Shown here: positions 7,899-17,153 of the stretch, one piece after another
Layout of the letters: each line of letters begins with the position of its first letter
How positions within the stretch are numbered: the first letter of the stretch is position 1
Assembly: GCF_019061365.1 (NCBI RefSeq)
Contig: NZ_JAHPPD010000007.1
Location: 1 to 52,888, forward strand
Reading direction: 5' to 3'
Origin: Lentilactobacillus dabitei
GTDB lineage: Bacteria > Bacillota > Bacilli > Lactobacillales > Lactobacillaceae
Length of the DNA: 52,888 bases
Program-made: the position numbers and the translations under genes
The notes under the pieces: generated by a model
What the model saw: the letters and a program-made list of their open reading frames with translations, nothing else
What the model was told of the DNA's origin: nothing
Databases searched by the model: none

Positions 7899-8267
7899 TT
7901 GAAGATAATTGTATTAGTGCTTGGACTTATGATGATTGCGTTTATTGGTTGGTGGTTCTTTGGGAAGCACGACGTTGCCAAAGTAGATGCGAAAGTGAAC
8001 GATGACTGCCAGATTGTTGATGTAGAAGTGAAGGGCGGCTATTCACCGGAAGTTGTGGTTTTAAAAAAGGGCATTCCCGCAACCTTGAACTTTACCCGGA
8101 AAGATTCATCATCCTGTTTGGATCGGGTTGTTTTCTCGGACTTTGGGATTAACCAAGCCCTGCCGCAAAATCAGCAGCAGGCAATTAACGTTGATACGAG
8201 TAACGCTGGTGAATTTCAGTGGGCGTGTGGGATGGATATGTTCCACGGTAAATTAGTCATTAAATAA
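7899..8267 (+). CDS. Membrane-anchored cupredoxin-like copper protein
   Basis: The 122-residue protein has one N-terminal transmembrane segment (about residues 3-21) and an exposed cupredoxin-type domain. Candidate copper ligands are Cys73 (SSSCLDR) and the C-terminal cluster Cys110, Met112, Met114 and His116 in the WACGMDMFHG stretch; Cys37 is extra. The pattern matches the cupredoxin_1 class found next to copper ATPases. Start is TTG with GGAG nine bases upstream. It is first in a three-gene operon behind two cop boxes, so it probably binds copper at the cell surface and passes it to or from the ATPase. Confidence 0.8.
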   Translation: MKIIVLVLGLMMIAFIGWWFFGKHDVAKVDAKVNDDCQIVDVEVKGGYSPEVVVLKKGIPATLNFTRKDSSSCLDRVVFSDFGINQALPQNQQQAINVDTSNAGEFQWACGMDMFHGKLVIK

Positions 8268-8282
8268 ATGGAGGAATCAATG

Positions 8283-8555
8283 ATGAATGAGAATAAACAA
8301 ACAATAAACGTGACAGTTGCCGGTGGCTACGAGCCCTGTGTGATTAAATTTAAGCAGGGGGTGCCAGCAGAGATTAACTTTGCTCGAACAAGTGACCAGG
8401 GATGTTTGGATGTGGTTCATTCCGAGGCACTCAATTTTTCGGAAGAACTGCCAATTAATGTAACCAAAACCGTCCAAGTGCCAACGGATAAGACTGGTGA
8501 ATTCAGCTTCAGTTGTGGAATGGATATGTTCAGTGGGAAAGTTGAGGTGGGTTAA
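8283..8555 (+). CDS. Cytoplasmic cupredoxin-like copper protein
   Basis: This 90-residue protein is a paralog of the preceding gene product without the membrane anchor. It keeps GGYEP, the Cys41 position (QGCLDVV) and the C-terminal SCGMDMFSG cluster (Cys78, Met80, Met82), with an extra Cys19 and no His after the cluster. Lacking an export signal, it may act as the soluble copper donor in place of a CopZ chaperone; this is inference. GGAGG at 8271-8275 favours the ATG at 8283. Its stop overlaps the ATPase start by one base (TAATG), so the two are translationally coupled. Confidence 0.78.
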   Translation: MNENKQTINVTVAGGYEPCVIKFKQGVPAEINFARTSDQGCLDVVHSEALNFSEELPINVTKTVQVPTDKTGEFSFSCGMDMFSGKVEVG

Positions 8556-10480
8556 TGACCATTACGAAACGTTTTTGGATTTCACTCGTATTTTCGCTGC
8601 CAATGCTGGTGGAAATGATCCTCAAACCGTTTGGATGGATGATGCCAGGGGGCGAATGGACGATGCTGGCGTTGACAACGGTTGTCATGATGGTTGCCGC
8701 CGGGCCGTTTCTCCAAAGTGCTTGGGCATCGTTTAAAAAACATCATTCGAACATGGATACCTTGGTTGCTGTTGGAACAACAACTACTTACGTATATAGT
8801 ATTTACGCGATGGCGACCAACCAGCCGGTTTTCTTTGAAAGTGCGGCCTTTGTGACCACCTTTGTGTTACTCGGTCAGGTTTTTGAAGAACGAATGCGTA
8901 ACAATGCCTCAAACGCCGTTGAAAAGTTAGTCAACCTTCAGGCTAAAGATGCCGAGGTTGTGCGTGACGGCAGGGTGATTAAGCTACCATTGTCTGAAAT
9001 TGTCGTTGGTGACGTCATCAAAGTCCGACCCGGCGAAAAGATCGCTGTTGATGGTCAAATTGTGAGCGGCTCGTCAACAATTGATGAATCGATGATTACC
9101 GGTGAAAGTATGCCGGTTGAGAAAAAAGTTGGTGATTCAGTCGTTGGGGCAACTGTTAATGGAACCGGAACCTTTACCTTTAGAGCGGGCAAAGTGGGAC
9201 AAAATACCATGTTGGCTCAGATTGTTGAGTTAGTGAAAAAAGCCCAAAACAGTCATGCGCCCATTCAAGGGTTAACCGATAAAGTGTCGGAAATCTTTGT
9301 CCCGCTTGTGCTGATGATTGCGATTCTCACATTTTTGGTATGGTACGTCCTCATCGGGGCCAGCGTTGCCAATTCATTGATTTTTGCCGTATCAGTCGTT
9401 GTGATTGCCTGCCCATGTGCGCTGGGACTTGCAACGCCAACGGCACTGATGGTTGGAACCGGCCGCAGTGCTCGAATGGGAATCCTCATTAAAAACGGCG
9501 AGGTCCTTGAAGCCGTCAATGATGTTAAAACGGTTGTCTTCGATAAAACTGGAACGATTACGGTTGGCAAGCCGCAAGTCACGGATGTGATTGGGGATGC
9601 CAATAAAGTGTTGCAGCTCGCAGCCAGCCTAGAGCAATCATCAGAGCATCCCTTGGCAACGGCAATTATCAAGAAAGCCAACCAGTCAGGCGTTCCGATG
9701 AGTCCCGCCCAGCATTTTCAGGCAATTGAGGGTAAGGGCGTGCGAGCCAATATTGATGGTGAAAGCGCGTTTGTTGGCAACGATAAATTACTGGCTGATG
9801 TGACAGTCAGTGATGCTCTTAAATCAAAAATGACCACCTTGCAGCAGCAAGCCAAAACGGTCGTCTTTGTTGGCCAAGGCACTCAAATTGTTGGGTTGAT
9901 TGCGATTCAAGACGCGCCCAAGGCAACCTCTAAGGAAGCCATTGTCGCTCTTAAGTCTCAAGGACTCAAAACAGTGATGTTAACTGGGGATAACTTGGCG
10001 GTTTCTAAAGCTATCGCGGATCAAGTCGGCATTGATGAAGTGGTTGCAAACGTGTTGCCGGCAGATAAAGCCAACCAAGTTAAGAATTTCCAGCAGTTTG
10101 GCAAAGTGGCTTTCGTTGGGGATGGGATTAATGATGCCCCCGCCTTAAGTACCGCCGATGTTGGGATTGCCATGGGATCCGGAACCGATATTGCGATTGA
10201 ATCCGGTGGGATCGTCCTCGTTAAGAACGATCTGCGAGACGTATACAAAGCCTTGGAGTTGAGTGAGAAGACGTTTAATCGGATCAAACTCAATCTGTTT
10301 TGGGCGTTCGTCTACAATGTGTTGGGTATTCCGGTTGCGGCCGGGGTGTTCTACTTCATTGGGATGACACTGAGCCCTGAATTAGCAGGCCTGGCAATGG
10401 CACTTAGCTCGTTGTCAGTGGTCACCAGTTCAGTTTTGTTAAATCGGACAAAGATTGCTGAGGTTCCAGCGGCTTCTTAG
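8555..10480 (+). CDS. copA: Copper-translocating P1B-type ATPase
   Basis: The 641-residue pump shows the P1B hallmarks in order: eight membrane segments, the transmembrane metal site CPC near residue 285 ([15 protein letters not shown]), the phosphorylation site DKTGT near 329, SEHPLA near 365 and the hinge [10 protein letters not shown] near 522. It has no N-terminal heavy-metal-associated domain; the protein begins directly at the first helix. The two cupredoxin-like proteins encoded just upstream may supply that missing binding function. Copper export is the likely role, given the CPC motif and the cop boxes. Confidence 0.9.
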   Translation: MTITKRFWISLVFSLPMLVEMILKPFGWMMPGGEWTMLALTTVVMMVAAGPFLQSAWASFKKHHSNMDTLVAVGTTTTYVYSIYAMATNQPVFFESAAFVTTFVLLGQVFEERMRNNASNAVEKLVNLQAKDAEVVRDGRVIKLPLSEIVVGDVIKVRPGEKIAVDGQIVSGSSTIDESMITGESMPVEKKVGDSVVGATVNGTGTFTFRAGKVGQNTMLAQIVELVKKAQNSHAPIQGLTDKVSEIFVPLVLMIAILTFLVWYVLIGASVANSLIFAVSVVVIACPCALGLATPTALMVGTGRSARMGILIKNGEVLEAVNDVKTVVFDKTGTITVGKPQVTDVIGDANKVLQLAASLEQSSEHPLATAIIKKANQSGVPMSPAQHFQAIEGKGVRANIDGESAFVGNDKLLADVTVSDALKSKMTTLQQQAKTVVFVGQGTQIVGLIAIQDAPKATSKEAIVALKSQGLKTVMLTGDNLAVSKAIADQVGIDEVVANVLPADKANQVKNFQQFGKVAFVGDGINDAPALSTADVGIAMGSGTDIAIESGGIVLVKNDLRDVYKALELSEKTFNRIKLNLFWAFVYNVLGIPVAAGVFYFIGMTLSPELAGLAMALSSLSVVTSSVLLNRTKIAEVPAAS

Positions 10481-10488
10481 TATGGCGC

Positions 10489-10606
10489 AAGATTAAGCCG
10501 AACAGCAATTTGATCTCAAAAATTAAGTAAAAAAAGTCGTGCATTCTGATTGTTTGGAATGCACGGTTTTAAATTCCGGAATCAAGATACCGTTCGGCTC
10601 AATCTT
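10489..10606. terminator. Nested hairpin terminator region after copA
   Basis: An inner hairpin, CGTGCATTC with GAATGCACG (10538-10565), is followed by four T and preceded by an A-run, so it can work in both directions between two convergent genes. An outer inverted repeat, AAGATTAAGCCGAAC (from 10489) with GTTCGGCTCAATCTT (to 10606), encloses it. The inner core belongs to a small dispersed family also seen at 24789 and 50063. Confidence 0.7.
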
Positions 10607-10651
10607 CCTGAATTCATATCTATTCTGATTGTTTGAAAATGAATGCCCAAA

Positions 10652-12205
10652 TTACTTGGGAATAATTTTAAAATTATGATTATTGGTTGCTTCAACCACC
10701 GGATGCTTTTGGAGGTATTCCAGAATCACTTGACTAATTGTTGTATAGCTGCCAGCAACAATTTTGTCTCGGGTAAACATCGGATAATGGCCGCCACCAC
10801 TTGCCCGATACCGGTTTAAGGCAATATAGAATATTTGATCATCGCTGACATCTTCGCCATGATATTTTAATTCCGTCACGCGATTGCCGACTGGTCTGGA
10901 AATATTTAAGGTGTAGTCGATGCCTTCATACATGTCGTAGTTATAGAAACGCTCCTTTGGAAACATGAACTGTTCGTTGACCACCACTTGGCCGTGCTTG
11001 ACATCAAAGTATTTTGCACTGACTTCTAGAGCCGCCCGTAAATCCGCACCGGTGATCCGTGATTTGACGAGCGTGTTCGGATAGACGTAGTTGGTGATGA
11101 TATTACGCATTGTGATTGGATCTTCAAAGCCATGTGCTTCGTTATTATAAAGAGCAGTTGCGGAGATGTCGGTCCCCATTTTATCCATTTGGATTTTTTG
11201 AATAAATTCAATAAATGCTGTTTCATTGATGCGGGCCTTGAATGGGTCGTCGAATGTGAGACTCCCCTTGATCTTAGATAATGGTTCATCAAGCCAGTGT
11301 TGGAGATGCTCGGATAACGCAGAAATGGTTTCACCGATTTTTTCGTCAGGATCGCTGTCACTGACACTAATCAGTTCGGAGTTGGTTCGGGTGATTTGAT
11401 GATCCTTATTGGAGACATTGAAGGAGATTTTGCCAAGAAACTCACCGCGGGATCCTGGTTGGATGATTGGCACGTTAAATAGCCGACTCGCTATTTTTCG
11501 GTGTTGATGGCCGGAAACGAAGGCGTCAATGCCGTCAATGTGTTGGAGAATATCATAACCGCGGTTTTCACCTGGGTTAATATCGTTCCAATTGCCGGTA
11601 TGGTCGCGTTCAAAGCCGCCGTGATAGACGACAACTACGATATCTGCTTTCTTTCTGAGTTCTGGCACGTACCGTTTGCACGCGTCAAGCTCTGAAATTA
11701 AGTTGAAGTCGTTGAGGTCGTTCACGTTTTTCCATTTTTTTGTACTGGTGGTCGTTAATCCCAAAAAGCCGACCTTCACATTGGCAACATCGATAATTGT
11801 ATACGGATCTGCCAATAAGGGTTCATTATGATTATCCACGATGTTGGCACACACAAAATGCCGATTTGAGTGCTGCATCATGAAGTTCAGGTAATTTAGC
11901 CCGTAATCGAATTCGTGATTGCCGATCGTGCCAATTTGATAACCGACTTGGTTGTATGCCGAAATGAACGATTCTTGATCCTGTTGGTCAGCCTTCTTGG
12001 CGACATAATATGCCATAGGCGACCCCTCAAGGAAGTCGCCATTGTCGATTAAGATGATTTTTTCATCGGGATGTTGTTGAATATATGTGTTGATGGCCGT
12101 GCAATCTCGTTGTAATCCAAATGGCTTATCCGAGCCTGAATCAACGTAATTGGTTGGCTCGATAAACCCATGAGTATCACTGGTCGCCAGTAGTGTTATT
12201 TTCAT
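10652..12205 (-). CDS. Metallophosphatase / 5'-nucleotidase, YunD-like
   Basis: The 517-residue product has the calcineurin-like motifs SDTHGF, DNGDFLEGSP, GNHEFDYG, VVYHGGFERD and SGHQHRK. A 5'-nucleotidase C-terminal domain (RASGGGHYPMF) binds the substrate. There is no signal peptide, so it is cytoplasmic like the YunD/CpdB-related proteins and unlike secreted UshA. It probably hydrolyses nucleotide phosphates. I chose the ATG at 12205 because AGGTG lies six bases upstream and the protein then begins directly at the first beta strand. Confidence 0.87.
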   Translation of the reverse strand: MKITLLATSDTHGFIEPTNYVDSGSDKPFGLQRDCTAINTYIQQHPDEKIILIDNGDFLEGSPMAYYVAKKADQQDQESFISAYNQVGYQIGTIGNHEFDYGLNYLNFMMQHSNRHFVCANIVDNHNEPLLADPYTIIDVANVKVGFLGLTTTSTKKWKNVNDLNDFNLISELDACKRYVPELRKKADIVVVVYHGGFERDHTGNWNDINPGENRGYDILQHIDGIDAFVSGHQHRKIASRLFNVPIIQPGSRGEFLGKISFNVSNKDHQITRTNSELISVSDSDPDEKIGETISALSEHLQHWLDEPLSKIKGSLTFDDPFKARINETAFIEFIQKIQMDKMGTDISATALYNNEAHGFEDPITMRNIITNYVYPNTLVKSRITGADLRAALEVSAKYFDVKHGQVVVNEQFMFPKERFYNYDMYEGIDYTLNISRPVGNRVTELKYHGEDVSDDQIFYIALNRYRASGGGHYPMFTRDKIVAGSYTTISQVILEYLQKHPVVEATNNHNFKIIPK

Positions 12206-12270
12206 TTTTTCACCTACCAAAACAATTATAGTGTCAAGTATAGTCAATTGGGGTGGGGATGTAAACGTCA

Positions 12271-12382
12271 GAGTGTGAAGCTAAGCGGTTAGGAACTGGA
12301 ATATAAGTCGCTTACTGGGAAAACTCCTGGGCTTGGAGTTTTGCCAGTAAGTGCTTATATGTAAGTTCCTGCTTGGCTGAAC
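12271..12382 (+). repeat. Hairpin repeat element, complete copy
   Basis: Arms are AGCTAAGC with GCTTGGCT (one G-T pair), AGGAACT with AGTTCCT, ATATAAG with CTTATAT, CTTACTGG with CCAGTAAG and AACTCC with GGAGTT. All pair without mismatch. The head GTGTGAAG is typical for the family; the usual tail after the last arm is replaced. Confidence 0.85.
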
Positions 12383-12391
12383 ATGTTTAAT

Positions 12392-12474
12392 CAGAGTGTG
12401 AAGCTAAGCGGTTAATAATCGGAGTAGCATGTTTTTTGGCTGCTGAGACTTATATGTTGGGTTCTAACTACTTA
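12392..12474. repeat. Degenerate hairpin element made of two heads
   Basis: A plus-strand head (GTGTGAAGCTAAGCGGTTA) is followed, at the other end, by a minus-strand head (GCTAAGTAGTTAGAACCC, read from the antiporter side) with no loop or tail between them. It looks like two 5' halves joined face to face. The TAA stop of the antiporter reading frame (12472-12474) lies inside the minus-strand head. Confidence 0.6.
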
Positions 12475-14485
12475 GCTTTGCCCATTGTCCTGCATGAAGA
12501 CCATCTGATCCGTCGAAATGCTTTGATTCAACTGGTCTGAAATATTTCGCGAAATCTTCTCCGTTCTGAAGGCATCGGCCACATATGTGTACTCATATTG
12601 GAAGGCCTGAATTAGCAGGCTTTCTCGCCGGCCATTGGCTTCATCTGAGTTGTCGAAGCGTAGGTGACGGAAAATTATACCCGTTCCTGACAAAATTGAC
12701 TGAAGCGGTGTTATGAGCCGTTTCAATGCTATCCAGATAATCATTCACCCTTTCGAACGCCATTTCTTCGATCAGCAAGCTCATCTGACGGATTTGTTTA
12801 CCTTTTTCGACCAGCCGGTTAAACTTTTCTGATCCGCGGTTTCCCTGACTTCGGGCGTTATATTGTTGGACTCGGCGTTTGACTTCTTTTTTGGAAACTT
12901 TTCGCTTCTTGAACCGGTGAGTTTGTAAGCGGATCAGATATTTGATCCTTGTCCAAAAGCCGGAACTCCGGCCGGATGCAGCAACCATTCTTCTCGAAAA
13001 AATATTTGCAAACTGTTGGGAGATCTTGCCTTCATTCAATGCATCGACAACGACTTGGGCTTCAATTTCTCTGGCATGGGTCATGATATTACGAATTTCG
13101 GTCCGGTTGGTTGCCCGGTTGTTCTTTTGACTGTTGAGCATATCGATGATGTAATTGCGGTCCACCAGTGAGATAGTGCCATCTGATTTGACTTTGGAGA
13201 TCGCATAAGCCACCATTTCACCTTGATATTTTTTGAAAGTTCCCTGATCTTGATCGTTCTTTTGAGGCAGCAAAGCCGGCAAGATAATTGTTGGAACCAA
13301 CAGGCTGAGTAAAATCACAATTGTGGCCACGAAGATCAACTGACTTCGATAAGGAAAGGACTTACCAAACGCTGTCAATGGCAGGGATAACGCCATTGAC
13401 AAGGTTATCGTGCCATGGACGCCGCCGATTGCTGTTAATAAGGCTTCTTTTAAAGTGGCGTCTTGGTGATGGTGGGTTTGAACCAGATTGAATTTGACCC
13501 ATAGAAACCGAATGACGACCATTAACAGATAAATCCCAGCACCAAATAAGCCAAGTTCTAAGATGAGAATGTCAGAATAGGGCATGATTTGGGCAATAAC
13601 AGTTGGTAAAGTGACCCCCAGCAAAACGAAGACGATACCATTTAACAGGTTAGCAGCAATTTGCCAGGTGGCATTGGTAACCAAGCGAACGTTGGTGGAA
13701 GTCAGCTTTAATTGGCTTTGGTTGATACCATGCATGATCCCAGCGGAAACCACCGCTAAAATACCGGAACAGCCGAGGATTTCAGAGATCAAATAAATGG
13801 CAAACGGCGTCATTAAGCTGAAAGGCACAATCACGCTGGTGGTGTCCATGGATTGATTCACCAGAAACGTTCGTAATTTGACGAAAAGTAGGCCAGCAAA
13901 TAGTCCGACCAGAATGCCGCCAAAAAAGCTGATCACAAATTTCGTGAGGCCCTCAGTGAATGAAAAATCACCGGTTAGAAAAGCTGCGACGGCCAAATTG
14001 AAAATCACGATTCCAGACGCATCGTTAAACAGGGATTCGCTTTCCAGAATACCGTGGACGTTACTTGGCACCTCAACGTTTTGGGTAATGGACTTAAGGG
14101 CAACAGAATCAGTTGGGGTGACAATCGCAGCCAGTGCAAAACACAGGGCCAATGGAATCGTTGGCATCAAGAAATGGGCGGCCCCACCGATGACAACCGC
14201 GGTGATCACTGCCAAATACACGGCCATTGAAAAAATATGACCAATGGATTGCCGAAACTGATTGGAATCGGTATTTTGCCCATCATTAAACATCAGTGGC
14301 GCAATGATACCCAGCACGAAGATCTCTGGGAAAAGGGAGAAATCGTGAAAGATAGGGAGCAATGACAGAATTAACCCACAGCCAATTTGATAAAAAGTGA
14401 GTGGGATTTTGGGAAAAATCGGGTAAATCATATTTGAAATAATGGCGGCTACAATTAGCAGCGCAACCGAATAAAAGGCTTCCAA
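12472..14485 (-). pseudogene. CPA1-family Na+/H+ antiporter with a frameshift near the C-terminus
   Basis: The intact frame (14485 to 12641) gives 614 residues: about 12 membrane segments with LFNDASGIVIF and the GGVHGTITLSMALSLPL region typical of NhaP/CPA1 exchangers, then a long cytosolic tail. At about 12670 the frame breaks. Frame one runs out after NGYNF with ten unrelated residues. The +1 frame continues RHLRFDNSDEANGRRESLLIQAF and 65 residues in all, which reads like the true tail. Removing one C restores a 670-residue protein. The transport core is untouched, so the short form may still work. The site reads TTT CCG, where Phe-tRNA could slip to TTC. TTG start behind GAGGTG. Confidence 0.75.
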
Positions 14486-14594
14486 ATTAACACCTCAATA
14501 TAGAAATTTATGATGATAAACATATTATAATGTAATGGGATAAAAAAGTGGCAAAAAAATTTCACAAAATACTAACGAAAAGTAAGTAACGGTG

Positions 14595-14622
14595 TTGACA
14601 AAAGGTGTCGATATGTTAATAT
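14595..14622 (+). promoter_or_regulatory. Promoter of the spx-like gene
   Basis: TTGACA (14595-14600) and TAATAT (14617-14622) are separated by 16 bases. The leader before the start codon is then about 50 bases. Confidence 0.7.
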
Positions 14623-14681
14623 AGTCATTGAAGGATGTTGTTTCAGTTTCAAGGTTTCTGTATAGAACGGGGGGATTTGTA

Positions 14682-15077
14682 ATGCTCAATTTATATGTTG
14701 CACAAAGTAGCGCTTCAAGTCGGAAGGCTCGGGCATGGTTGAAGAGCCATAACATTGACTTTAAGGAAAGAAATATTAATTCTAACCCTCTGAACGCCGA
14801 TGAGGTCAAGCAAATCTTGCGTTTAACCGAGAATGGCAGCGAAGACATTATCTCTACTAGATCTAACATTTACAAGAAGTTGAACCTGGATATCGATAAT
14901 TTGACCGTTTCTCAACTGGTTGATTTAGTGGTTAAGTATCCAGACCTCATCAAGCGACCAATTATTTTTGACGATCATCGTCTGGAAGTTGGTTTTAATG
15001 AGGAAGAAATCAGACGATTCTTGCCACGAAGTGTTCGAGAAGCAGAACTTCGTAAGTTGGAATCACAAATCAGTTAG
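14682..15077 (+). CDS. spx: Spx/ArsC-family regulator lacking the CxxC switch
   Basis: The 131-residue protein matches Spx along its length, including RKARAWL near the N-terminus and the RPIIFDDHRLEVGF and EIRRFLPRSVREAEL stretches at the C-terminus. Spx uses Cys10 and Cys13 as a redox switch when it binds the RNA polymerase alpha subunit. Here both positions are serine (QSSASSRKA), and the protein contains no cysteine at all. It may bind RNA polymerase constitutively or sense something other than oxidation. GGGGGG seven bases before the ATG fixes the start. A strong sigma-A promoter and a good terminator make it monocistronic. Confidence 0.88.
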   Translation: MLNLYVAQSSASSRKARAWLKSHNIDFKERNINSNPLNADEVKQILRLTENGSEDIISTRSNIYKKLNLDIDNLTVSQLVDLVVKYPDLIKRPIIFDDHRLEVGFNEEEIRRFLPRSVREAELRKLESQIS

Positions 15078-15116
15078 TTAATTTAATTACTAAACAGTTA
15101 TACGTATAAATAATCT

Positions 15117-15151
15117 GGTTCGAGCAAAAAGTTGCTCGAACCTCTTTTTTT
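15117..15151 (+). terminator. Terminator of the spx-like gene
   Basis: GGTTCGAGCA and TGCTCGAACC form a ten-base stem, followed by TC and seven T. Confidence 0.9.
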
Positions 15152-15197
15152 GCTTGTGAAAATGGCTGAACCCGTTCAGATGATTGAGTGGATGCCC

Positions 15198-15235
15198 TTA
15201 CGGATAATTTTAGCGATAATAACATTTATCCGTAA
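15198..15235. repeat. Inverted repeat upstream of the Cof phosphatase gene
   Basis: TTACGGATAA and TTATCCGTAA are perfect ten-base arms around an 18-base centre. There is no T-run, so a regulatory site or an RNA hairpin is more likely than a terminator. It lies between the spx terminator and the next gene. Confidence 0.55.
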
Positions 15236-15353
15236 CAATTTCAAAGGGAAACCAATCAATATTCAATCCTTTTAAAGTGCCGACTAATAGCGGTTGTATT
15301 CTATCAATAACTTGCGTAAAATTAATTTCGTTAATGAAAGGGAGAGAATTCGA

Positions 15354-16157
15354 TTGATTAAAATGGTAGCGCTCGATCTGGACGGCACGTTGCTGACCAG
15401 CGATAAAACAATTTCTAAAACGAATGAACTGGCTTTAAAGAAGATTCATGATGCGGGCATCAAAGTGGTTCTTTGTACCGGCCGGCCAATTAACGCAATC
15501 TGGCGATTTATTGAACAACTCGGTTTAACTGAGACTGGGGACTACACGATCACCTTTAATGGGGCGTTAGTTGTTCACAATAACGACAAAGCGGAATTGG
15601 CAAAAAGTGGGATGAAAAAGCAATCCTTGCGGCCACTGCACGATTTTGTGCAAGCACAGCATGCGCCACTCGATATTTTGGACTTCGAGCAGGTTTATCA
15701 GTTGACCGATTTGAAGCCTTCTATGTACAAGCAACAATTTAAGGGCGGCATTGATTTTGTTCCTAGCTCCTTTGACAAGTTATCGACGGCTGATTTGTAT
15801 TCTAAAGCGATCGTCTGTGATGAGCCGAAATGGTTGGATCGCTATCAGGCAAACATCGATGATCAATTGCGCAGCCAGTACCACATTGTCCGCTCGCAAC
15901 CCCAAATTATGGAGTTTCTGGCACCAGAGATGGATAAAGTCGTTGGCTTAAAGGCATTGTTGGATCATTTTGACATGGACTTTACGAATTTGATGGCCTT
16001 CGGGGACGCAGAAAACGACTTGGGGATGATTTCTCATGCCAACATCGGCGTCGTCATGCAAAATGGCCAAGACCAGGTTAAACAAGCTGGTGACGTTGTG
16101 ACTGGTGACAATGATGACGACGGCGTCGCGCAATACGTTGAAAAATATTTTAATTAA
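15354..16157 (+). CDS. Cof-type HAD-IIB phosphatase
   Basis: The 267-residue protein begins MIKMVALDLDGTLL, with the catalytic DLDGT motif, and ends with MAFGDAENDLGMI and GDNDDDGVAQYVEKYF. That is the standard Cof/YidA-type architecture with a C2B cap. These enzymes dephosphorylate sugar phosphates, flavin or pyridoxal phosphates with broad specificity. The TTG at 15354 has GGGAG nine bases upstream and gives the usual N-terminus; the ATG three codons later is the alternative. Confidence 0.9.
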   Translation: MIKMVALDLDGTLLTSDKTISKTNELALKKIHDAGIKVVLCTGRPINAIWRFIEQLGLTETGDYTITFNGALVVHNNDKAELAKSGMKKQSLRPLHDFVQAQHAPLDILDFEQVYQLTDLKPSMYKQQFKGGIDFVPSSFDKLSTADLYSKAIVCDEPKWLDRYQANIDDQLRSQYHIVRSQPQIMEFLAPEMDKVVGLKALLDHFDMDFTNLMAFGDAENDLGMISHANIGVVMQNGQDQVKQAGDVVTGDNDDDGVAQYVEKYFN

Positions 16158-16207
16158 AATGGCGGCGTTTAAACTAGTTGTTTCCGGCTTTAATAAGTAC
16201 AATTGAA

Positions 16208-16255
16208 TTAGGACAACTTCTCCAAGCGGACTTCTAACCGCTTGGAGCTGGTCAC
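16208..16255 (-). repeat. Miniature hairpin element
   Basis: Read on the minus strand this copy keeps the head and tail (CTCCAAGCGGTTAG and CCGCTTGGAG, then TGTCCTAA) but lacks all inner arms and the loop. It looks like an internal deletion derivative of the hairpin family. It sits between the Cof gene and the first secreted paralog. Confidence 0.7.
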
Positions 16256-16271
16256 GAGGGGGAATTAATCA

Positions 16272-17111
16272 ATGAAAAAATTAATTGCAATTTTAACGGC
16301 GACTGCGGCCGCCAGTATCTTAGCATTTACAGGGCAAAGTACCACGGCTCAAGCTTCATGGTCGACTGGAACTAAAACATTGTGGACTTTATTTGAGCCA
16401 AATGGTGATCCAGATTGGGCCCGACTATTTTCGACCGCGGATAGTGTGAAGGCGGGTAAAAATGGTTATGTCTGGAACTACAGCCACACCAAGCGGATTC
16501 ACAACTTAAAGAACTATCCGAATACAACTTGGTATGCAGTTCGTGGGATTTCTAAGAACAAGCACGTCTATTATCGAATTTCTAATCCTAATTCAACTGT
16601 CAAAGGATTGGTTTGGAGCGGCTATGTCAAGCCGTATGCAACTAAGACGGCCAAGGACTTTAAGACGGCCGACCAGTTTAATAATTATCTTCAAACTGAA
16701 CCATCTCAAAAGCTCACTCGGGCAGTGCTACGACAGCTACCGAACATTCCGGTTAGTTTTGAATTATCGAAGTATGCGGCCTATCGATTTGCCCAATTTC
16801 CAAAGCAAATTACTAATTTCACTGACATTACGCCAATTAGTACGTTGACGCTGCCAAAAGCCGACTTTGCTTCAATCAAAAACTTTCAAACGGATTTGAA
16901 TTCTCCCGGGGATGCTCAAATGGGAACCTATTGGGCATTAACGTACGGGCAACCCGTTAATTCACGGGCCGAGAAGATGATTGAAGTGCTTAATGATCAC
17001 CAGATTGATTTATCACAATTTGATGCCACTAATGGTAACTGGCGAATTGGCGTTAATATGAATGATGGTCAGTGGCCAATGACGTTGATTCTTGCTAAGA
17101 AAACGGATTAA
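16272..17111 (+). CDS. Secreted protein with SH3-like surface module (paralog 1)
   Basis: The 279-residue protein has a signal peptide (MKKLIAIL, hydrophobic core, cleavage near AQASW). A conserved segment follows, about residues 60-125 (YVWNYSHTKRIHNLKNY, YYRI and STVKGLVWSGYV). The GLVWSGYVK stretch resembles SH3-like cell-wall modules that recur in lactobacillus surface proteins. The C-terminal half (TRAVLRQLPNIPV, DFASIKNF and GVNMNDG) matches no enzyme I can name. GAGGGGG precedes the ATG. It forms a tandem pair with the next gene. Its function is unknown; wall-associated, by inference. Confidence 0.75.
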   Translation: MKKLIAILTATAAASILAFTGQSTTAQASWSTGTKTLWTLFEPNGDPDWARLFSTADSVKAGKNGYVWNYSHTKRIHNLKNYPNTTWYAVRGISKNKHVYYRISNPNSTVKGLVWSGYVKPYATKTAKDFKTADQFNNYLQTEPSQKLTRAVLRQLPNIPVSFELSKYAAYRFAQFPKQITNFTDITPISTLTLPKADFASIKNFQTDLNSPGDAQMGTYWALTYGQPVNSRAEKMIEVLNDHQIDLSQFDATNGNWRIGVNMNDGQWPMTLILAKKTD

Positions 17112-17153
17112 TTTTGGCTTCAAATTAAAGGATTGTTAAAAAAGGGTGGTTGT

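Noticed and set aside
10652-12205. Secreted UshA-type nucleotidase
   Set aside because: The protein begins at the first catalytic strand without any signal peptide or wall anchor.
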